Under the pieces are notes generated by a model. It worked only from the letters and a program-made list of their open reading frames with translations. It had not been told where the DNA came from and did no database searches. A DNA stretch of 27,854 nt from Candidatus Aminicenantota bacterium (GTDB lineage: Bacteria > Acidobacteriota > Aminicenantia > S016-38). Location: positions 1-27,854 of the forward strand of contig JAMOUL010000285.1 of NCBI GenBank assembly GCA_027062035.1, in the 5' to 3' direction. A program made the translations under genes and the position numbers. Shown piece by piece: positions 6,379-13,457 of the stretch (position 1 is its first letter; the number at the start of each line of letters is the position of its first letter).

Positions 6379-6669
6379 ATGGTTATAGAATGGTACGAAG
6401 GAGAATATGGGCAGGAAGTCAGATTCTCCGTCCTGACGGAGAACGGGGAGCCGCTTTCCTTGGTGGATAGCGTTGCAAAGCTACTGGTAGAAGTAGGAGC
6501 CGAAATAAGGGAAATCCCGCTGGTTTCAAATGGGGACGAGCTCATATACGTAGTAGAACCGGGATGGGCAGCGGGAGAATACACTGCTCAGATTGAGCTC
6601 TCGTATCCAAGTGCGAAGGTGAGGACGCCTGTCTTTGTGATTCGAGTCAGGGAAAGCGTCAAGGAATAA
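6379..6669 (+). CDS. Small Ig/BppU-N-like beta-sandwich protein
   Basis: This 96-residue protein starts at ATG 6379, chosen because AAGGAGG at 6365-6371 is seven bases away; an ATG at 6373 is only one base from that site. The pattern (QEVRFSVLTENGEPLSLVDS, then VAKLLVEVGAE, then PGWAAGEYTAQIELSYPS) resembles the N-terminal domain of phage upper-baseplate proteins such as BppU. These are Ig-like beta-sandwiches with a 'gain of Gly-Glu-Tyr' strand near the end. Here the domain stands alone and lies in the early operon, next to another beta-rich protein. The fold guess is moderate; the role is unknown. Confidence 0.5.
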   Translation: MVIEWYEGEYGQEVRFSVLTENGEPLSLVDSVAKLLVEVGAEIREIPLVSNGDELIYVVEPGWAAGEYTAQIELSYPSAKVRTPVFVIRVRESVKE

Positions 6670-6682
6670 AAGGAGGTGAAAT

Positions 6683-6958
6683 ATGAACAGAATATGGAGG
6701 GACGTATATCAAGAGGCAAGCAAAATCCTGCCTGCTGATGTGTTCGAGCAAATAGAGCGGGAGGTGTCTAAGGCACTGAGGAAAGGAACGAAAGCTGGTA
6801 AAACTATTAGTACCTCACATATTTTGCCTAAATTTCTATTGGATAAGGAAACAAGACAGTGGCTCTCCCGATATGGAAAGGAACTGATTGTAGCAATAGC
6901 CCTAAAACAGGGATATGAGGTTGAATTTCTGATAAGGGAGGGAAACGATGAGGATTAG
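6683..6958 (+). CDS. Small helical early protein, 91 residues
   Basis: An AAAAGGAGGTGAAAT precedes ATG 6683. The protein is mainly alpha-helical with two clusters: residues 1-35 (WRDVYQEASKILPADVFEQI) and 52-85 (LDKETRQWLSRYGKELIVAI). A basic hinge (RKGTKAGKTIST) lies between them. No family is recognised. It overlaps the next gene by 11 bases. Confidence 0.55.
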   Translation: MNRIWRDVYQEASKILPADVFEQIEREVSKALRKGTKAGKTISTSHILPKFLLDKETRQWLSRYGKELIVAIALKQGYEVEFLIREGNDED

Positions 6959-7214
6959 GAAGTACATAAAGAAACCGGTGACTGTTGAGGCAGTGTTTCT
7001 AACAAAAGGAAACATGGAAGAAATCGCAGAATGGATACGGTCAGGAGGGTATGAAGCAAGGATAGAAGGAGACCATCTGATAATACAGACGCTGGAAGGA
7101 GAGCAAAGGGCTTCTGCTGGATACTATATAGTCAGAGGTATAAAGGGTGAATTCTATGCAGTGAGAAAGGACATATTTGAAACCACATACGACATACTGG
7201 AGGTGGCGCAGTGA
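6948..7214 (+). CDS. Conserved small phage protein (PGDYI-type family)
   Basis: This 88-residue protein has a pattern I know from many tailed phages: an N-terminal KKPVTVEAVFLTKGNMEE, a central strand LIIQTLEGEQRAS, and a C-terminal GYYIVRGIKGEFYAVRKDIF followed by E-x-TY. In relatives the last block usually reads PGDYIIKGVKGEFYPCKPDIF. The family is widespread but uncharacterised. An AGGGAGG precedes the start within the preceding gene, and it overlaps both neighbours by a few bases. Confidence 0.75.
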   Translation: MRIRKYIKKPVTVEAVFLTKGNMEEIAEWIRSGGYEARIEGDHLIIQTLEGEQRASAGYYIVRGIKGEFYAVRKDIFETTYDILEVAQ

Positions 7215-7573
7215 GAGCCCTATTCACAGGTAGTGGTTCGGTGAGGGAGAAAAAGAAATTTATGGAATTTCTGGCGGAGAATTTCCCGATACTACATGAG
7301 ATAGCACTTCGTATAATCGCCAATGAGGTAATTGAGGGCAACAACTTACGGACACAGGTAATTATGAAAAAGGTCTTCGTCCGTTTGTGGGAGACATATT
7401 TGAAAGAGAATCTGGACGAAAAGAAAGCAGAAAAGCTGTTGAAAAATCTTGGAGTACGTTACTATAAGAGTGAAATGACGGCTCTGGAAGCTTTGCAGGC
7501 AATATATGAAGAAACCAGATTCAGGGTGGGGGCGAAAGCCCCCGGGCAGAGCAAGGAGGTCAGCCATGTATGA
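7211..7573 (+). CDS. Early protein of unknown function, 120 residues
   Basis: The start is GTG 7211, overlapping the preceding stop (GTGA) with GGAGG at 7199-7203. The protein is strongly alpha-helical and basic (FMEFLAENFPILHEIALRII, then LRTQVIMKKVFVRLWETYLK). The C-terminal tail is encoded by a GC-rich hairpin (7528-7543), and the last 8 bases overlap the MuB-like gene. No family is recognised. By position it could be a partner of the transposition machinery, but that is only a guess. Confidence 0.55.
   Translation: MRALFTGSGSVREKKKFMEFLAENFPILHEIALRIIANEVIEGNNLRTQVIMKKVFVRLWETYLKENLDEKKAEKLLKNLGVRYYKSEMTALEALQAIYEETRFRVGAKAPGQSKEVSHV
7528..7543 (+). promoter_or_regulatory. GNRA-tetraloop hairpin before the MuB-like gene
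   Basis: GGGGGC GAAA GCCCCC forms a perfect 6-bp G/C stem capped by a GAAA tetraloop, very stable in RNA. It ends 22 bases before the ATPase ATG and 8 bases before its ribosome binding site. There is no following T-run, so it is not an obvious terminator. It may protect or pause mRNA, or tune translation of the ATPase. Confidence 0.65.
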
Positions 7574-8438
7574 TAAGTTCACGAGCAAAGTGCTGAAGAG
7601 ATATGGTATCAGCCTCTCGGACGTAGAGAGGCTGACCGGCTACTCCCGCTCCACCATAAGTCAGGTGATTAGTGGAAATTATAAGGGAAGCGAACATACA
7701 CGCAGGGAAATTATAGAAGCCGTACAGCGACTTATAGAGGAAAAAGAGGGGAAGAAGAGAGAATTTCTAACGACTGCACAGAGGATGATGATGGGGGTTC
7801 TGGAGGACACATACGAGTTCAGGGATTTTGCTCTCATCACGGGAGAAAGCGGGATAGGTAAAACCTATACTATAAGGAAATTCATGGAAAGGCATCCTGA
7901 CGTGTTCTCTATAAAGATACGAGTTCGCATGCCATATGGTGAAATTCTCAGGGAGCTCCTTCGGGCTCTGGGTATCGGACGGTTTGTGGGGACAAATGAC
8001 GAAAAGCTAAGGGCAATAATGGACATACTCTCTGCAAGGGGAATAAGGATGCTCATAGTGGATGAAGCGGACCTCCTGGTATCCAAGAATAGGGAAGCGT
8101 TCCAAAACAAGTTGGAGATATTCAGAGAGATATGGAACGATGGAAATGGAGTCGCGGTGGTTTTAGTGGGTCTCCCCAAACTTCAGAGGGCAATCCTGGA
8201 AAGCGTGGAGACATATGTCTATTCCAGGATGGGGCATATTCTCCAGCTTCCTGAGCCTGAACCGGACGAACTGGAGCAGTTTCTTCGCAATCAGGTAGTG
8301 GAAAAGGATGAAGAAGCCATAAGGAAAGCTGTATCCCTTGCCAAGCGGGGATTTTTTCGAACCCTCAAAAAAGTGATAGCCCGCTCGGTGAAAGTAGGTC
8401 TTGAACCTGCAATTGCTATGCTATCCCATGTAGCATAG
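7566..8438 (+). CDS. B: MuB-like target-selecting AAA+ ATPase
   Basis: This 290-residue ATPase would bind target DNA, deliver it to the transposase and confer target immunity. ATG 7566 is chosen because AAGGAGG sits seven bases upstream, although the frame is open 20 codons further 5'. Residues 1-60 form an XRE-like HTH (SLSDVERLTGYSRSTISQVI), as in MuB. The AAA+ core has Walker A GESGIGKT at 93-100, Walker B LIVDEAD at 163-169, and a sensor region near VAVVLVGLPKLQ. The C-terminal helical lid resembles the MuB C-terminal domain. MuB is 312 residues, so this is full length. It closes the early operon. Confidence 0.93.
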   Translation: MYDKFTSKVLKRYGISLSDVERLTGYSRSTISQVISGNYKGSEHTRREIIEAVQRLIEEKEGKKREFLTTAQRMMMGVLEDTYEFRDFALITGESGIGKTYTIRKFMERHPDVFSIKIRVRMPYGEILRELLRALGIGRFVGTNDEKLRAIMDILSARGIRMLIVDEADLLVSKNREAFQNKLEIFREIWNDGNGVAVVLVGLPKLQRAILESVETYVYSRMGHILQLPEPEPDELEQFLRNQVVEKDEEAIRKAVSLAKRGFFRTLKKVIARSVKVGLEPAIAMLSHVA

Positions 8439-8459
8439 GGGGAGACTTCCCCCTTTCTC
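8438..8459 (+). terminator. Intrinsic terminator of the early operon
   Basis: GGGGGA, loop GACT, TCCCCC (8438-8453) is followed by TTTCTCT. The stem begins in the last base of the ATPase stop codon. It lies between convergent early and packaging operons. The T-run is short and interrupted, so efficiency may be moderate. Confidence 0.7.
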
Positions 8460-8477
8460 TCATTTTCGTGAGAATTT
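8457..8477 (-). repeat. 21-bp gene-end repeat, copy 1
   Basis: This copy contains TTCTCACGAAAATGAGAG read on the minus strand. It is identical over 21 bases to copies at 12299-12319 and 19811-19831, and starts four bases after the stop of the MuF-like gene. The arms TCTCA and TGAGA can pair around a CGAAAA loop. Confidence 0.85.
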
Positions 8478-8480
8478 ATT

Positions 8481-10154
8481 TTAATCCAGGGCATGCCACC
8501 ACCAGTGGCTTTCGGGATAGTTTTCACCTTCTGTGTAAATTTTGATATACTTCTTAAACCTTGCTTTTAATTTTTTGTCCTTCTTTACCCTCTCAAACAC
8601 CTCCTTAAGCAATCCCATGAGGTATTCCCACTCTTTCGGGTCGGGCTTCTTTCCTGCCATGAGGGCATCGGAAAGTTCGGAAAGCCAGTAGATAAATTCC
8701 TCAACCCAAATTTCATTCCATTTAATAAGACTTTCAGCCTCCCTCCTTACAATATCCATTGGATACTCTATCTCAAATTCATACTCCTCGGAACCTTTTT
8801 CTATTTCCATTTTGCTTAATTTTATAGTATCTTCTGTTTTCTGTCTCCATTTCTTTAGCCTGCTCATAGGATGAAATGTAAGTATCCTCAAATCCATATC
8901 CACAGCCACGAATCTCTTGCCATCCCAGAAACGGAAATCGGGTACTTCTTCACCAACTTCATCACTTTCAAAAGTCCCTATAACTATGTGCGTAGCGTTT
9001 GCAATGGTTTCGTTTGCTTTTTTGAGATATTCCTTGGGCGTTTTAGCCTCTATGTATTTTTTGTGTCCATGTCTATCAAAATGTTCTTCTAAACTGTTAT
9101 TGTACACCTTCCCCTTATATGTCCTTCTTGTTCTTGGAAACGTTAGCTTCCCCTCTTTCGCGAGCTTTATTATGCTTTCCAATTTGCTCTTTATCTCTAC
9201 CCAATCGTAGTTTTTGAGAACTTCGTGTTTTTCCATCTCCCTTGCCCACTGGGGTTTTTCCACTGGCTTAAAAAAGGCGACGGTAGTAGTTCTGCAACCA
9301 AAGTGATAGGGTGGAAGCTTGGGAATGTTTTTATTCTTATAAAAATCTTCATTGGTTTTAAGGGTTATCTTCTTAAACCTTTCCCAATCCTTTTCCTCCA
9401 CAAGAGGCTTGAATTCCCTTCTCTTTCTTTTGAGATTGTTGATTACCCTCTCCTTTTCTTCTACCAAGGCAGCGACTTTTATGATCTTCCCGTGCATCCT
9501 TCTGCATATTCGGGTTGTTCTTTCATCCAGAACAGCCACCACCTTAGCGTATTGAATGCCAGCCCTCTGATAGGATTCTACTGTTCCGATATTGTGGAAT
9601 GTTCCTGCCCAGTGGGTTGCGACAGTTTTCCAGTAATGCTTTCGCTCTCTTAAAATATCATTCAAGTCCTCTTCCAACTTTTCAGCCAACTGGTTCAAAG
9701 TAAGACCCTTTTCGAAGTATTCCTCAAAGCGTTCCTTCATAACCTGCTGAATGGTCTCGCTTTGATTATTCTTCAGCCAAAAGAAGGCATACTTTTTCAT
9801 AGTGTTCAATGCTTCTTCATCCATCTGGGAGAGGGAGAAACCCATAGCCGAAAGTCCGCTCTCGTAAGCGGAATACACAAACTGTATTATAGGTCTTCGG
9901 GCATATTCTATGAGGCTTTCCCCGAAGTACGCCTCGAACATGTCCAGAATTTGTTTTATGTGCTTTTTATCGAGTCTCTGGTTTTCTCCCCACATGCGAA
10001 TGGTCTCCAAAAGCTCCATAATGAAGTTTCTTTTCTGGCGCTCGAAGGTCTTTGAGAGGGCTTCTTTGAGAAGCTCCGAAAGGTCCTCAATGTTGAGAAC
10101 TCTGCTTGCTTTGAGCACGCTGGAGTAGTCGCTCAAGCTCAGCGTCTGAGACAT
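8481..10154 (-). CDS. MuF-type minor head protein with C-terminal nuclease-like domain
   Basis: The start at 10154 (557 residues) is preferred because AGGAGG lies eight bases upstream; an ATG at 10187 has no site. Residues 1-170 are helical. A MuF/SPP1-gp7-like domain spans about 174-300, with Cys217, His221, His284 and Cys287 (ICRRMHG and YHFGCRT), a metal-binding pattern typical of the family. Residues about 344-434 (EEHFDRHGHKKYIE, then THIVIGTF, VAVDMDLRILTFHP) look like a barnase-EndoU-colicin-RelE-type RNase fold often fused to MuF proteins as a toxin module. A helical tail follows. The protein should enter the head near the portal and may be injected. The nuclease call is inferred from pattern. 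Confidence 0.82.
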   Translation of the reverse strand: MSQTLSLSDYSSVLKASRVLNIEDLSELLKEALSKTFERQKRNFIMELLETIRMWGENQRLDKKHIKQILDMFEAYFGESLIEYARRPIIQFVYSAYESGLSAMGFSLSQMDEEALNTMKKYAFFWLKNNQSETIQQVMKERFEEYFEKGLTLNQLAEKLEEDLNDILRERKHYWKTVATHWAGTFHNIGTVESYQRAGIQYAKVVAVLDERTTRICRRMHGKIIKVAALVEEKERVINNLKRKRREFKPLVEEKDWERFKKITLKTNEDFYKNKNIPKLPPYHFGCRTTTVAFFKPVEKPQWAREMEKHEVLKNYDWVEIKSKLESIIKLAKEGKLTFPRTRRTYKGKVYNNSLEEHFDRHGHKKYIEAKTPKEYLKKANETIANATHIVIGTFESDEVGEEVPDFRFWDGKRFVAVDMDLRILTFHPMSRLKKWRQKTEDTIKLSKMEIEKGSEEYEFEIEYPMDIVRREAESLIKWNEIWVEEFIYWLSELSDALMAGKKPDPKEWEYLMGLLKEVFERVKKDKKLKARFKKYIKIYTEGENYPESHWWWHALD

Positions 10155-10278
10155 AAATAACCTCCTGCGTTTTGAAGTTATATCCACAGCGTTTGCACTT
10201 TCTTCTCCTGATGATTACCACCCCCAGGCTTATGGTTTCCACTACCCCGGATTTTCCTCCACAGCGCGGACACTCCAT
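10087..10278 (-). CDS. Small zinc-ribbon protein
   Basis: This 63-residue protein has two CxxC knuckles, CPRCGG and CKRCGY, separated by about 24 residues. This NrdR-like zinc ribbon also has a VIIRRRKCKRCG strand. ATG 10278 is chosen because AGGAG lies eight bases upstream and it overlaps the terminase stop (TAATG); a GTG at 10284 is too close to that site. The 3' end overlaps the MuF-like gene by 68 bases. Its position between terminase and the MuF protein suggests a packaging accessory or DNA-binding role, which is inferred. Confidence 0.72.
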   Translation of the reverse strand: MECPRCGGKSGVVETISLGVVIIRRRKCKRCGYNFKTQEVIYVSDAELERLLQRAQSKQSSQH

Positions 10279-11834
10279 TACCACACTCCTGTTATAAGGC
10301 GGGGCTTGCCTGCACTTGTGTTCTTTACTGCCAGAGCCAATGCCCAGAACAAGTCTGCATGCTTTATCATCTCATTTCTCTCTGCATCATAGGTGAAGCC
10401 CGTCTGGGTGGGTTTTCTCTTTATAGCATGGAGCTGCATGATGAGGTCTCTGTCGTTGGGGATTTTAATCTTCCTTTCGGAAAAGAGCCTTTTGAGGGTC
10501 AGAGCCATTTCCTCCTTTTTCTCCCTGGTAAACCATACACGCTCAATTTTATGCCCCAAGATAGTGGCAAGTTCATCATACAATCCCTGACCGATGCCCG
10601 TCGCATCGATGGAGAAGAGGGATATATTCCACTGCTCGAATAACAGAAGGACTGCATCCTTCTGCTTTGCTAAAGATTGCCCCTCTATCGTCTGTATATG
10701 CCTTGTCCAGACTATTCCATCCCTGTCTTCCTCTACCAAGGTGATTGCTGTCAAATCCTTATAGCGTCCCACATCCATACCACCCAGAACGGGGGCATCC
10801 GTCCAGACGAGGGTGTCTGCAATGGCATCCTTCACCTCGTGGTATGTCAGAAGAGCCGTCTCATCGGAGAAGAATTCGCATTCGTAAGCCTGTCGCCATG
10901 TTTGCTCGTCGAAGAGGCTCTTGAGCTCTTCTATATCCACATTCAGTCCGTCTCTCACCGCATCGTATATGGTTATCTTGTAGCGGGAAAAGCGTGGGTA
11001 TTTATCCGGGTTGTTCCATATTTCTCCGAACTTGTCATAGGTGGTGTATGGGGTTGATAGCACCGTCAGACGCTTTTTTCCGACGGTTATCGAGGGGACC
11101 ACCGCCTGCCACATGAGGTGGCTTCTCAGGTGCCATGCGAACTCATCCAGATAGACATCCCCTGTATAGCCTTGGACTGTCCTTGGATTGGAAGGGAGGA
11201 AGAAGATACGCTTTCCCCCAGGCAGTATAAGGCTATTCTTATCTTCCATATAATCTATGCCCAGGCTTTCCATGTGCTTTATGGCATAACGCCTAACTAT
11301 ATCCGACTGCATCTGGGATGCACTTACGACGATCTGATCTTCCTTCCTTTCTATGGCGGAGAGAACAGCCTCCAGCGCTATCGTGAAAGTAAAACCAATC
11401 TGGCGGGACTTGAGGACTATACGGAAACGGGAAGAGTCTTCCACAAAGCGTCTCTGGTAGGGATAGAGCATGTCCAGAGCTTTTTCCCTTAAAGAGCCTA
11501 TTACCTCCACCGAAAGACTTCTGGGCTTCTTTCTTCTTTTCTTCACCTTCGTGTGTTTTTCAAGCCGCTTTAATGCCTTTGTGAGCCTGTCCAGTTTTCT
11601 CAGTTGAGCATCTGTTAGTTCTTCTCCCTCCTCCTGAAGGGATAGGATGGCGTTTATCTGGCGCTTGATGGCTTCTATGCTCTCGTCGGAGATTTCATCG
11701 TCCCACCTTTCCTGCCTCTTCCAGCGATATATCGTATCGGGATTTATGCCCATGCGCTCTGCTATTTCTTCCGCTGAAAGCCCTGAATAATACAAAGCCC
11801 TTGCCCGGCGACGAACCTCCTTGGGATAAGCCAT
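10278..11834 (-). CDS. Terminase large subunit with fused N-terminal HTH
   Basis: This 518-residue packaging motor has an ATPase and a nuclease half. Residues 1-42 are a homeodomain-like HTH (LSAEEIAERMGINPDTIYRW) of the type usually found in small terminase subunits. The ATPase has Walker A-like KSRQIGFT at 142-149, Walker B VYLDE at 227-231 and coupling motif LSTPYTT at 259-265. The RNase-H-like nuclease has Asp354 (GGMDVG), Asp410 (FSIDATG) and Asp494 (KHADLFW). It belongs to the Mu gp28-like/terminase_6 group. No separate small terminase gene is visible, so the fused HTH may recognise the packaging site. Start overlaps the preceding stop (ATGA). Confidence 0.92.
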   Translation of the reverse strand: MAYPKEVRRRARALYYSGLSAEEIAERMGINPDTIYRWKRQERWDDEISDESIEAIKRQINAILSLQEEGEELTDAQLRKLDRLTKALKRLEKHTKVKKRRKKPRSLSVEVIGSLREKALDMLYPYQRRFVEDSSRFRIVLKSRQIGFTFTIALEAVLSAIERKEDQIVVSASQMQSDIVRRYAIKHMESLGIDYMEDKNSLILPGGKRIFFLPSNPRTVQGYTGDVYLDEFAWHLRSHLMWQAVVPSITVGKKRLTVLSTPYTTYDKFGEIWNNPDKYPRFSRYKITIYDAVRDGLNVDIEELKSLFDEQTWRQAYECEFFSDETALLTYHEVKDAIADTLVWTDAPVLGGMDVGRYKDLTAITLVEEDRDGIVWTRHIQTIEGQSLAKQKDAVLLLFEQWNISLFSIDATGIGQGLYDELATILGHKIERVWFTREKKEEMALTLKRLFSERKIKIPNDRDLIMQLHAIKRKPTQTGFTYDAERNEMIKHADLFWALALAVKNTSAGKPRLITGVW

Positions 11835-12253
11835 CAGAGCCTCCTTATATTAAGCCCTTTGATTATTTCCTTTGCTACTTTTTCAGGGAAATCACCCATT
11901 ATGCTCTCTATTTCCCTTTCAATATTGGAGAAAAACATTTCTATGGCTCTGCGCATAAACGGGTTGGCTTTTCGGGGAGGCTGAATTACTTTCTTAACTG
12001 GATGTGGAGCGCCTTTCCAGTATAATGCTTTCTTCTTTCTGGGTCTTATAACAACGCGGGGTCTTCCATCGTGAACGGCGCGGGCATAAATCTTATTGGT
12101 CCCTACTATCCACATTCCCTTGCTTAAACGAGTTGCATGTATACTTCTTCTTAGCTCCCCTGTCCTCACTGGAACAGTCTTCTCCACCACTATCGCCCTG
12201 ATACGATGAGCAACCTTACCCGCCAGCCTATCCAGTTCATCTGTCAAATTCAT
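11834..12253 (-). CDS. HK97-gp10-like neck/head-tail protein
   Basis: This 139-residue protein carries the hallmark PVRTGELRRSIHA at residues 28-40 near the N-terminus, a pattern shared by HK97 gp10-like and minor capsid morphogenesis proteins. A helix precedes it (LTDELDRLAGKVAHRIRAIV), and a Gly-Arg-rich strand region (YARAVHDGRPRVVIRP) and a helical tail follow. Such proteins sit at the neck or help tail completion. It is unusual to find one between portal and terminase on the packaging strand. The gene is coupled to both neighbours by ATGA overlaps. Confidence 0.75.
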   Translation of the reverse strand: MNLTDELDRLAGKVAHRIRAIVVEKTVPVRTGELRRSIHATRLSKGMWIVGTNKIYARAVHDGRPRVVIRPRKKKALYWKGAPHPVKKVIQPPRKANPFMRRAIEMFFSNIEREIESIMGDFPEKVAKEIIKGLNIRRL

Positions 12254-13362
12254 ATTAGTTTGGCCTCTATGCTCTTTAAAACCTCCAGGGTATTCTCACT
12301 CTCATTTTCGTGAGAATTTCCTTCATCCCACACATCAAAAGGTTTGAATCTGAAAGCATCTCCTCCAGCCATCTGCACTATGGGATTTAATTTGCTCTCC
12401 ATATAACGCTGACGGCTCTTTATGGTAATCTCTTTGAAGAGCTTCATCTGCACTTCCGCCTCAGAGCCACCTCCAAGATGTCCGGGCGAGACAATCCCCA
12501 CAAGTCGGGGAGGAACCGCATGCGCTGCGAGGATTTCCTCCCTTGCTGCTTTATACAGATTTTCGAAAGAGAAATCCTTCTGGTCTGTAAGGAGTTTCTC
12601 AAATCGTATGCGACCGCGAGGAACATCTATTATGATAACCTTATGAGCATTCTCAACCCCCGCTATACGAGAGAATTCCGCCTTGAGTTTCTTTGCTGCA
12701 TTCTCTTCAAAGCCTACCTCTTCCGCTATCACAGCCATAGACGGCACTGCATTATGCTTGAAAAAACTGGTATGAAAGAGCTTGATATTTTGTTCCATAC
12801 GAAGGCTTTCCAATGCAGAAAGCCAAGTGGGCATACCCCAAAAATAACTCAGGGGCGAATAGAATTTCAAGTGGAGTATCGCAGAATCCCCTTTCGGGGG
12901 GCTACTTGCGTCAAAGGGTAGGAAACGGATAGGCTCCCCTATTGCAGGTTCCTGGACATAAAAGAGGTTCTCCCCCTCTATAAGAATAGCCATAGTTTGG
13001 GCAGGAACATGGTATAGGGCTGTGGGCTTTCCAGAAAAATCGAACTTCGCCTCCAAAAATGCATTTCCAAACAGCTCCAGGTCGTAAGCTACTTTTTCCA
13101 TGAGCGCTAGAAAACTATCTTCTGGCGTAATGTTTTCCAGAATTCCCATCGTCTTTTTATCTGCTTCTATACCTACGCGGACAGTGGCATCTACCTTAAC
13201 TCTTATACAAGCCTGATGATATGCATTAGAAAAACTAAGATTCATTATTTCGTAAAACGAGACGGGAGGATAGATTATGCCCTCCCAATCTTCCAGTTTG
13301 CTTTTTCTCTTCTCAACTCTAACTACCTTCTCCACTACATTACTGTGTAGGACGACATTCAT
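12250..13362 (-). CDS. Portal protein, PBSX/P2 gpQ family
   Basis: This 370-residue protein would form the dodecameric ring through which DNA enters and leaves the head. Family signs include YDLELFGNAFLEAKFDFSGK, a VPAQTM strand, the block LHLKFYSPLSYFWGMPTWLS, and a C-terminal AHAVPPRLVGIVSPGHLGGG followed by QRYMESKLNPI. These are typical of PBSX-type portals rather than the DUF935 portal of Mu itself, so the head module differs from classical Mu. It is the first gene of the minus-strand packaging operon. No strong Shine-Dalgarno is seen before ATG 13362. The 3' part contains one of the 21-bp repeats. Confidence 0.9.
   Translation of the reverse strand: MNVVLHSNVVEKVVRVEKRKSKLEDWEGIIYPPVSFYEIMNLSFSNAYHQACIRVKVDATVRVGIEADKKTMGILENITPEDSFLALMEKVAYDLELFGNAFLEAKFDFSGKPTALYHVPAQTMAILIEGENLFYVQEPAIGEPIRFLPFDASSPPKGDSAILHLKFYSPLSYFWGMPTWLSALESLRMEQNIKLFHTSFFKHNAVPSMAVIAEEVGFEENAAKKLKAEFSRIAGVENAHKVIIIDVPRGRIRFEKLLTDQKDFSFENLYKAAREEILAAHAVPPRLVGIVSPGHLGGGSEAEVQMKLFKEITIKSRQRYMESKLNPIVQMAGGDAFRFKPFDVWDEGNSHENESENTLEVLKSIEAKLI
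12299..12319 (-). repeat. 21-bp repeat, copy 2 (inside portal gene)
   Basis: Identical to copies 1 and 3. It lies in the sense direction of the portal gene, about 50 bases before its stop codon, where it encodes NSHENES. The same bases encode ILTKMR in copy 3, so conservation is at the DNA or RNA level rather than the protein level. Confidence 0.85.
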
Positions 13363-13457
13363 ATTGGGGAATTATGTCTGAACCCAATGGCATAATCAGG
13401 TTATAAATAACACAAATTTAACATGTTAAAAGGAGGAGAGGTATGCACAATTGAACC
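13363..13457. promoter_or_regulatory. Divergent late promoter region
   Basis: This gap separates the two late operons. Candidate -10 hexamers are TATAAA at 13402-13407 (plus) and CATAAT at 13376-13371 (minus). Neither has a good -35, which fits activator-dependent late promoters. A perfect palindrome TTTAACATGTTAAA lies at 13417-13430, followed by AGGAGG at 13431-13436. The activator is not identified. Confidence 0.6.
13443..13454 (+). other. Three-codon leader with in-frame TGA before protease
   Basis: The strong AGGAGGAG is spaced for ATG 13443, but that frame reads Met-His-Asn-stop. The protease reading then resumes in the same frame at GTG 13458. This is either a minimal leader with reinitiation or a stop mutation in an older, longer start. 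Confidence 0.55.

Noticed and set aside
8457..8477. Copy 1 of the 21-bp repeat as an ordinary terminator of the packaging operon
   Set aside because: The stem is only about five or six base pairs without a T-run on the minus strand, and identical copies lie inside genes, so simple termination does not explain it.
8917..9653. Plus-strand open frames opposite the MuF-like gene
   Set aside because: No ribosome binding sites, hydrophobic shadow composition, and a well-supported gene occupies the other strand.
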